From: Polyangiaceae bacterium
Lineage (GTDB): Bacteria; Myxococcota_A; Polyangia; Polyangiales; Polyangiaceae
DNA length: 64,000 nucleotides
Direction of reading: 5' to 3'
Assembly (NCBI GenBank): GCA_041389725.1
Contig: JAWKRG010000019.1
Location: forward strand, 1 to 64,000
Shown: positions 58,593 to 64,000 of the stretch, one piece after another
Numbering within the stretch: the first letter of the stretch is position 1
Layout of the letters: each line of letters opens with the position of its first letter
Made by a program: the position numbers and the translations under genes
Notes under the pieces: generated by a model
What the model was told of the DNA's origin: nothing
The model's database searches: none
Seen by the model: only the letters and a program-made list of their open reading frames with translations

Positions 58593-59732
58593 CTAGCGCG
58601 CTGCGGGTGGTGCCGCCGTGCGCGCTGCGGGTGGTGCCGCCGTGCGCGCTGCGAGGAAGCGCGCACGCACGCCGTCGTGGAACCGGCGCGCGCTAGCCCG
58701 CGCGGCGTGGCGCGCTTCTAGGCTGGTTGCCTTCGTTGCCAACGCTTGCAGGTCCTCCATCGTGTCGGGCTGTGGCGTCGCACTGCTCCCGACGTCGAAG
58801 GTGCTCGTCCCCTCTAGGAAGTCGGAGAAGGAAAGCATCTGCGCGAGCGCGGGAGCGCCCTGGTAGGTAGTGGTCTCGAAACTGTAGGAACTTCCCGCGG
58901 AGAGCGTACCGAGATGTGCGTCGCCCAGCCTGTCGGGAACCAGGCCATCCGCAGCCACTGGGTAGATCTCGATACCGATGTTGTAGATCGTCGACGTGGC
59001 CGTCAGCGTGCCGGTGGCTCCCCAGTAGCCGCTGCCAGGCCCGTACAGCTCCGTCAGGGTCACCGCTGAAAAGGTCGGAGCCGCGGGATGCAGCGGCACG
59101 GCGTCGTAGGGCATTCCGTCGATCTCGAAGCTGATCGTCGCCACGTTGCTGGGTGTCAGCGGCGCATTGAAGAAACCGTTGGAGTACAAACCTCCCAGAG
59201 TGCCCGGTTGAAGGCACGACGCGGTCAGGGCAGACGACGGCAGCTGATGAGGTGGTGTGTCTGCGAAAGCGAGGTGAGTCCCGACCTCCGAGCCCGAGCC
59301 GTCGAAGAACTTGGCGCTCACCTTTCCGTAGCAGATCACCTTGGAGGTGCCGTTGTAGAGCAGCCCAATCCATTGCTGGTAGTGCTGCGAGCCAGACGGT
59401 TTGCTCATCAAGTTCGAACTCACGACCGTGAGTCCGCTCACCTCGGCCGTGGGGACCTCGCTGACCGACGCGCCCGGTGTGTTCGAAACGTAGGTGGGGA
59501 CGGCGGCGCCGCCGCCGCTTCCGCCCGTTGAAGCCGTTCCTCCGCTTCCCCCCGCTGCGCCGCTTCCCGCCACGCCACCGCTGGGGCTTCCGCCGAGGGA
59601 AAACCCTCCGCCGCCAGCGGCACCGCCAGCGCCCGACCCCGACCCCCCGCCGCCGGATGTGCCTGAACAGGCGACGGCGCACGTGAGCGCAACACAAACC
59701 AAACCGCTGACGGTGCTCGAATATCGATCCAT
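58593..59732 (-). CDS. Gly/Ser-linker lipoprotein with beta domain
   Basis: A 379-residue lipoprotein (CVALTCAVAC). Gly/Ala/Ser linker to about residue 75. The domain at about 90-330 is beta-rich with repeating strands (QWIGLLYNGTSKVICYGKVS, NGFFNAPLTPSNVATISFEI, SGYWGATGTLTATSTIYNIG, AGSSYSFETTTYQGAPALAQ), perhaps an Ig-like or FxLYD-type domain. The last about 25 residues are TAAPPAAR-type repeats encoded by a 24-bp tandem repeat that may have been added recently. Function unknown. Confidence 0.8.
   Translation of the reverse strand: MDRYSSTVSGLVCVALTCAVACSGTSGGGGSGSGAGGAAGGGGFSLGGSPSGGVAGSGAAGGSGGTASTGGSGGGAAVPTYVSNTPGASVSEVPTAEVSGLTVVSSNLMSKPSGSQHYQQWIGLLYNGTSKVICYGKVSAKFFDGSGSEVGTHLAFADTPPHQLPSSALTASCLQPGTLGGLYSNGFFNAPLTPSNVATISFEIDGMPYDAVPLHPAAPTFSAVTLTELYGPGSGYWGATGTLTATSTIYNIGIEIYPVAADGLVPDRLGDAHLGTLSAGSSYSFETTTYQGAPALAQMLSFSDFLEGTSTFDVGSSATPQPDTMEDLQALATKATSLEARHAARASARRFHDGVRARFLAARTAAPPAARTAAPPAAR
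58596..58653. repeat. 24-bp tandem repeat at the lipoprotein C-terminus
   Basis: Unit gcgcgctgcgggtggtgccg, continuing ccgt, starts at 58596 and 58620 with a partial third copy at 58644. The 24-bp unit keeps the reading frame and encodes TAAPPAAR repeats that extend the protein up to the stop at 58593. Confidence 0.75.
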
Positions 59733-59955
59733 TGGATGCTCCTTGTCATTTGGCCGCGCGCCAAGCGCACGGCGCTTTGCGCCTCACTCGGCCGCCGCTG
59801 CCGGGCGATTTCCAAAAAAAGGCGCGCCCGCAAGGCCTGCGCACGAGGGGCGCGGGCTCGTGCGCAGATTGCTGCCCCGTAGATCTCGCCCATGGCGTCG
59901 CAGTGCGCTACAGTTGCCCGTTGCGCTCGCAGAGCGCCTCTTGGGAGGATGGAAC

Positions 59956-61509
59956 ATGCGTAAGCTGTGGATTGCCTTGGCCGCCACTTCGGGTCTCGTT
60001 GCCGTGGGATGCGCGTCTGCCGATGACGCAAGTCCGGATGAGACTGGGAAAGCATCGCAAGCGATCACCGGCCTCTGTCACGTGAACTCGATCGGGTTAC
60101 CCTGCGATCCCGACGGAGCGGGGTCGCTGCTGGAATGCCAGGGGATGTGTCAGCCCAACCCGAACGTCCCCACGGGAGCGACCTGCGAGGCCCTTTCGGC
60201 TGCGGGCGCGCTGCTGCTCAATGGTGCCGTGTGCGGAACAGTGTCGGGCGCTGGCGACGCCGCATGCGCCAATCGTTGCTTCAATGGTGCGTGTGTGAAC
60301 TCACCTGCAGCCAAGGGCGCTGCTTGTCGAACCAACATCACCACCAGCAATCCCTGTGACGGGCAGTGCGACGGTGCCGGCAAGTGCGAGGCGATCTCTG
60401 GCGGCGGCTGCACCTACGGCCGCGGCGGACAGACCAACTGCGTGTTCGGTGCTTGTGCCGCCGCGGATGCCAGCAAGTGCATTGCCTTGGACTTGCCCAA
60501 GGACACTTCCTGCTCCGACAGCAACGCCTGCACCAGCGGTGACGTCTGCGACGGCGCTGGGAAATGCCTGTCCGGCATACCGAAGAGCTGCAACGACAAC
60601 AACGTTTGCACCACCGACTCGTGCAATCCCAACACCGGCGCGTGCATCAGTTCTTTCAATACGGCGCCGTGCGACGACGGCGACAAGTGCACGGTGGGTG
60701 ATGTGTGCTTCCAGGGCGCATGCACCAAAGGCACGGGCAAGCTGGATTGCGACGACAAGAACGAGTGCACCGTGGACTCGTGCAATTCCAGCACCGGATG
60801 CGTGCATACGCCAAAGAGCTGTGACGACAAGGACCTGTGCACGACCGACTCGTGCAATCCCTTGAACGGCGTATGCAGCTACGAGAAGGTCGATTGCGAC
60901 GACAACGACCCTTGCACGGCGGATAGCTGCGACGCGAACAATGGTTGTGCGCACGCGATCATTCCGGGCTGCGGCACGGGCGGCACCGGTGGCACGGGCG
61001 GCGCGACCGGCGGCACAGGCGGCGCGACCGGCGGCACAGGCGGCGCGACCGGCGGCACAGGCGGCGCGACCGGTGGCACGGGCGGCGCGACCGGCGGAAC
61101 TGGTGGAGCAACTGGCGGCACGGGCGGCGCGACCGGCGGAACCGGTGGAGTAACTGGCGGCACGGGCGGCGCGACCGGTGGAACCGGCGGAGCAACTGGC
61201 GGCACTGCCGGCGCGAGCGGTTCGAGCGGTTCCAGCGGTGCTAGTGGCGCATCGGGAAGCGGCGGGAGCGCAGGCATCGCCGGCGCTGCAGGCAGCAGCG
61301 GAAGCGGTACCGGCGGAAGCAGCAGCGGCGGTAGCAGCAGCGGTGGTAGCGCGGGCGCTGACGCTGGCACCTCCGGCGCTGGTGGCAGCTTCTCAGCAGA
61401 CGATGAAGGCGGTTGCGGCTGCCGAACCACGGGTTCGAAGCCGACGCCGAATGCAGCGTGGCTCCTGGCCTTGGCGGGGTTCGCATTCGCCCGCCGCCGC
61501 CGCCGCTGA
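59956..61509 (+). CDS. Cys-rich EGF-like surface protein with MYXO-CTERM tail
   Basis: About 517 residues from ATG 59956, with GGGAGGA (59943-59949) as RBS. Signal peptide with lipobox-like AVGC. The Cys-rich body (about 35-340) has repeated CDD..CTTDSCN..TGxC modules (KDLCTTDSCNPLNGVCSYEK, NECTVDSCNSSTGCVHTPK), the calcium-binding EGF-like type seen in myxobacterial surface proteins. A GGATGGT-type linker (about 340-425) is followed by a Ser/Gly linker and a MYXO-CTERM-like tail: GGCGCRTTG (Cys-Gly-Cys), hydrophobic AAWLLALAGFAFA, and RRRRR. The tail suggests sorting to the surface. Confidence 0.92.
   Translation: MRKLWIALAATSGLVAVGCASADDASPDETGKASQAITGLCHVNSIGLPCDPDGAGSLLECQGMCQPNPNVPTGATCEALSAAGALLLNGAVCGTVSGAGDAACANRCFNGACVNSPAAKGAACRTNITTSNPCDGQCDGAGKCEAISGGGCTYGRGGQTNCVFGACAAADASKCIALDLPKDTSCSDSNACTSGDVCDGAGKCLSGIPKSCNDNNVCTTDSCNPNTGACISSFNTAPCDDGDKCTVGDVCFQGACTKGTGKLDCDDKNECTVDSCNSSTGCVHTPKSCDDKDLCTTDSCNPLNGVCSYEKVDCDDNDPCTADSCDANNGCAHAIIPGCGTGGTGGTGGATGGTGGATGGTGGATGGTGGATGGTGGATGGTGGATGGTGGATGGTGGVTGGTGGATGGTGGATGGTAGASGSSGSSGASGASGSGGSAGIAGAAGSSGSGTGGSSSGGSSSGGSAGADAGTSGAGGSFSADDEGGCGCRTTGSKPTPNAAWLLALAGFAFARRRRR
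60973..61203. repeat. 21-bp tandem repeat encoding GGTGGAT linker
   Basis: About eleven direct copies of a 21-bp unit (gcacgggcggcgcgaccggc type) encode the GGATGGT linker of the MYXO-CTERM protein. Most units are identical or differ by one or two synonymous bases. Length is a multiple of 3, so gain or loss of units keeps the frame. Confidence 0.85.
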
Positions 61510-61523
61510 ACGTCCAGCCAGCT

Positions 61524-61559
61524 GCAAAAGGGGCGGCTTTTCGGAGCTGCCCCTTTTGC
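61524..61559 (+). terminator. Strong intrinsic terminator after the MYXO-CTERM gene
   Basis: GCAAAAGGGGCGGCT (61524-61538), loop TTTCGG, then AGCTGCCCCTTTTGC (61545-61559): a 15-bp stem (one G-U) with a UUCG-like loop, followed by a short T tract. It lies 15 nt after the stop at 61509 and before the next start at 61591. Confidence 0.85.
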
Positions 61560-61590
61560 TTTGGGCCCACACACATACAATCCGGGCGCA

Positions 61591-62151
61591 GTGAGGACGG
61601 ACGAGGAGCTGATGCGCGCCTACGTGGGAGGCGATACTGCGTCCTTCGACGAGCTGTTCCGCCGCTATGCGAAGATGATGGAGCGCGTGTTGGGGCGAGA
61701 CCTGCCCCAAGCCGCAGCGGAAGATCTGGTGCAGCAGACGTTCCTGCAGCTTCACCGTGCTCGCAACGACTTCGACCTGAACGCGCGCCTACGCCCGTGG
61801 CTCTTCACCATTGGCTTCAACTTGAAGCGCGAGCTGTTCCGACGCCGCAAGCGCCGACCCGAGACCGCCCTGGAGCTGGACGGTCGCGGTGATCCCGCGG
61901 AGGGCCCCCGGGGCGTCGAGCAGGCGGACGCTGCGCAGGCGCTCAGACACGCACTGGCCCGCATCCCCGAAGACCAGGCGGAGGTCATCGCGCTGCACTG
62001 GCTTGCCGGCCTGCCCTTCCCGGAAGTAGCCGAGCTCGTGGGTGCGTCGGTGTCGGCGGTCAAGGTGCGCGCGCACCGGGGCTACGCCGCCCTGCGAACG
62101 GAACTTGCCGATCTCGGTAACCCGCCGGGCTCGGAGGGCATAGGCGGATGA
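61591..62151 (+). CDS. ECF-type RNA polymerase sigma factor
   Basis: About 186 residues from GTG 61591. Region 2 (about 5-75): ELMRAYVGGDTASFDELFRR, PQAAAEDLVQQTFLQLHRAR, LRPWLFTIGFNLKRELFRRR. Linker with RRPETALELDGRGDPAEGP. Region 4 (about 118-170): ALARIPEDQAEVIALHWLAG, FPEVAELVGASVSAVKVRAH (helix-turn-helix). Its stop overlaps the next start by ATGA. It shares no obvious promoter motif with the first ECF gene (9543), so the two systems are separate. Confidence 0.95.
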   Translation: MRTDEELMRAYVGGDTASFDELFRRYAKMMERVLGRDLPQAAAEDLVQQTFLQLHRARNDFDLNARLRPWLFTIGFNLKRELFRRRKRRPETALELDGRGDPAEGPRGVEQADAAQALRHALARIPEDQAEVIALHWLAGLPFPEVAELVGASVSAVKVRAHRGYAALRTELADLGNPPGSEGIGG

Positions 62152-62981
62152 CGGACGTGTCGGATTGCGGGCAGCTCCACCGGGCGCTGAAAGCCCATCA
62201 GGACCTTGGCGAAGACTTGCTGCGGCACGCGGAGTCCTGCGAGCCCTGCGCAGAACTCCTGGCCCAAGATGCTTCGCTGGCGAAGGGATTGCTCGCCGCT
62301 GATGCCCAGGCACCGGAGCAGATCGCCGAAGACGCGCTAGCGCGTCTGCATGGCCGGTTGGCGCAAGACGCGCGCGCTCTCGGTTCGCTCCGAAGCCTGA
62401 GCACGCCGCTGCGGCTGGGGATCGCCAGCGTCGCAGTGGTTGGATTGCTCGCAACGGTGGCCGCCGCAATGCTGCGACCGGACATCGACGTCTATCCACG
62501 CCTTCGGCTCTACGCATCTCTGGCGGCGCATCTGGTGCTCGTGGCGGCGCTGTTGCGCTTGGCGCTGTGGCGGCTCGACCGTGCATTGCCCCCGCGGGGC
62601 GTCGAACTCGCGTTGTTCGGATTGGGTGCGCTGGTTCCGCTCGGGCTTGCACTGCTTCCACAAGCCCACACCGCACATCCCGCCTCCCTCGGCGGCGTGG
62701 GGTCCGACTTTTTGCCGCGCGCCGCGGCTTGTTTCTTCTTTGGCTCGGGATTCGCAGTGGTCACCGGTGCGGTCATGTGGCTGCTGTCGCGCGCGCCGCG
62801 TTCACCTCGATCCCTGTTCGTGTTCGCCGGCGCGGGCGTGCTGGGCGCCGCCACCCTCGAGCTTCACTGCGCGCTGACGGAGCCGCTCCATCTAGGCGCC
62901 GGGCACGCGACCGTCGCTCTAGGCGCCGGTCTTCTGGTCTTGGCGCTGCGACGACGGTTGAGCCCGGCGTCGGCCAGTTAG
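62148..62981 (+). CDS. NrsF/DUF1109-like multi-span anti-sigma factor
   Basis: A 277-residue protein with a cytoplasmic N-terminus (about 1-80) containing HAESCEPC (a HxxxCxxC zinc-type anti-sigma motif), then six membrane segments (LGIASVAVVGLLATVAAAML, LAAHLVLVAALLRLALW, LALFGLGALVPLGLALLP, AACFFFGSGFAVVTGAVMWL, SLFVFAGAGVLGAATLELHC, VALGAGLLVLALRR). The combination matches NrsF/DUF1109 anti-sigma factors. Translationally coupled to the ECF gene. Likely sequesters it in the absence of signal (inference). Confidence 0.9.
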   Translation: MTDVSDCGQLHRALKAHQDLGEDLLRHAESCEPCAELLAQDASLAKGLLAADAQAPEQIAEDALARLHGRLAQDARALGSLRSLSTPLRLGIASVAVVGLLATVAAAMLRPDIDVYPRLRLYASLAAHLVLVAALLRLALWRLDRALPPRGVELALFGLGALVPLGLALLPQAHTAHPASLGGVGSDFLPRAAACFFFGSGFAVVTGAVMWLLSRAPRSPRSLFVFAGAGVLGAATLELHCALTEPLHLGAGHATVALGAGLLVLALRRRLSPASAS

Positions 62982-63115
62982 ACCTCGAATCCCCGCGAGA
63001 TACCGCGCTTCGCGTCCTCCGCACTGGTATGCAGATTTCCAGTAGCGACGAAATAACCTTCTCTTCGCTTGCGCGCGCGCTCGCGATCGTTCATTTGAGC
63101 CCTTCGAAGCCTGCT

Positions 63116-63142
63116 TTTGGCGCCCATGGGCAGGGCGCCAAA
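63116..63142. terminator. Perfect 10-bp inverted repeat after the anti-sigma gene
   Basis: TTTGGCGCCC (63116-63125), ATGGGCA loop, GGGCGCCAAA (63133-63142). It lies 135 nt after the stop at 62981 and 86 nt before the next start. There is no T tract, so it may be a Rho-independent-like or attenuator structure or a protein-binding site. Confidence 0.5.
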
Positions 63143-63227
63143 GGTCGTTGCGCACGCGCGAAGCCGTGAGCGGACGGCGTCACACCGACTTGAGACGCAA
63201 GGCGATTCTGAGCAGGAGTGGATGTCA

Positions 63228-64000
63228 TGAAAGGTGCGCGGCTCTGGATTGGGTTGGGTCTGGTCTCCTTGACGGGAGTCGCTTTCGCCGGTTGCGGCAG
63301 TGACACGGATCCGGCGCAGCCCGGTCCAGCCTTCTGTGGCAACGGCGTGTGCGAACCCGGTGAGTCCTCCGTCGACTGCAACGCAGATTGCGCGTCGTGC
63401 GCGGGGGCCGTGTGTGGCATCTGCGGCAACGGCGTGGTCGAGGCGGGAGAGAACTGTGACCTCACCCTGGTGACGAAGACCTGCGCGGACTTCGGCTTCG
63501 AAGCAGGCGGTGTGAGCTGCAAGACGGACTGCACCGTGGACACCGCGGGGTGCTGCAACGACGACTGCGCCACGGAGGGTGCGACGCGTTGCACCGGCAA
63601 CTTGATCGAAGCCTGTAACAAGACCGCAGCGGGTTGCCGGCAGTGGGTGCCCGTCACCAACTGCGAGGACCTGGGGCTGGGTTGTGACGCCTCGAACGGT
63701 GCGGCCGCGTGCAACGGCTGCGTCGACGCCTGTCAAGAGGGCACCACGCACTGCAACGGCACGGCTATCGAGACCTGCCAAAAGGGCGTGGACAATTGCC
63801 TGGTCTGGGCGGCCACCAAAGACTGTTCCACCACGGGCCAAAGTTGTGACGCGACGAGCGGCACCGCCACCTGTTCCGGGACTTGCGTCAACCAGTGCAC
63901 GACCCAGGGCGAAAAACAGTGCAGCGGCAACGACCTGCAGACCTGTGTGGATAACGGCGGGGGTTGCCTGTACTGGAGCACCACTCAGAGCTGTGCTGCC
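63228..64000 (+). CDS. Cys-rich lipoprotein, cut by window edge
   Basis: Reads from ATG 63228 (AGGAG at 63215-63219) to the window end without a stop. Signal peptide with lipobox AGC (GLVSLTGVAFAGC). N-terminal CGNGVCEPGESSVDCNADC and CGNGVVEAGENCDL motifs, then a series of modules with pattern C-x-G-N-L-I-E-A-C, W-V-P-V-T-N-C-E-D-L-G-L-G-C and C-N-G-T-A-I-E-T-C, W-A-A-T-K-D-C. The module is the same as in the frameshifted gene at 8595-9381. Function unknown; C-terminus not seen. Confidence 0.9.

Noticed and set aside
60973..61203. CRISPR-like array
   Set aside because: Units are directly adjacent with no spacers and lie within a coding frame; a protein linker repeat explains them.
1..64000. 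tRNA or rRNA genes, prophage or transposons
   Set aside because: No tRNA-like cloverleaf, rRNA sequence, transposase or integrase frame was found in either strand.

Overview
The window is GC-rich throughout and looks like chromosomal DNA of a myxobacterium (Myxococcota, most likely class Polyangia). The main evidence is about eighteen probable secreted lipoproteins, many with a short lipobox signal peptide followed by Gly/Ser/Ala linkers. One protein carries a MYXO-CTERM-like tail (59956-61509), and there are ECF sigma factors with membrane partners, Cys-rich EGF-like surface proteins, multihaem cytochrome lipoproteins and many GTG/TTG starts. I see no rRNA, tRNA, CRISPR array, insertion sequence or prophage. 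No gap between genes exceeds about 250 bp.

Layout. 1-8.4 kb: a truncated gene, a periplasmic Cys-containing protein, a STAS-like protein, a Pro-rich envelope protein, a TetR/TfoX-like/MAPEG locus around an AT-rich operator, a membrane protein, a PL9-type beta-helix lipoprotein and a Uma2 nuclease. 8.6-16 kb: a frameshifted Cys-rich lipoprotein, an ECF sigma/partner operon that shares a promoter-like motif with the next lipoprotein gene, a FIST protein and a PQQ-type propeller lipoprotein. 16-24.9 kb: an esterase-like protein, a tightly coupled UbiB-kinase/gluzincin/TIM-barrel operon, a Gly-rich Cys-module lipoprotein, an HD-domain protein and an EEP-fold lipoprotein. 24.9-33.5 kb: TamB, a lipase-like lipoprotein, an alkyl-DHAP-synthase-like FAD enzyme and QueD, all on the + strand; QueD ends inside a 38-bp tandem repeat.

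33.5-46.9 kb: a Uma2 remnant, a large TPR protein with a caspase-like but apparently inactive head, a BFD-type [2Fe-2S] protein, a TlpA-like thioredoxin, a hybrid histidine kinase followed by an orphan ExbD-like protein, a hydrolase, a tandem pair of zinc-ribbon/helical/two-TM paralogues, and a small Cys-aromatic repeat protein. 46.9-54.8 kb: a B12-binding-type radical SAM protein divergent from a LeuA/homocitrate-synthase-like enzyme, a GHKL ATPase coupled to a pentapeptide-repeat protein, and a YtkA-like/cytochrome-like/five-haem lipoprotein operon divergent from a TetR regulator. 54.8-64 kb: a VWA lipoprotein, an aldo-keto reductase, further lipoproteins, the MYXO-CTERM protein with a strong terminator, a second ECF/anti-sigma pair, and a truncated Cys-rich lipoprotein at the edge.

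The points I find most worth following are the shared promoter-like motif of the first ECF operon, the pseudo-caspase TPR protein, the GHKL-ATPase/pentapeptide pair, the zinc-ribbon paralogue pair, and the three-gene UbiB/metallopeptidase/TIM-barrel operon. All functions are inferred from the sequence read by eye; no database search was run.
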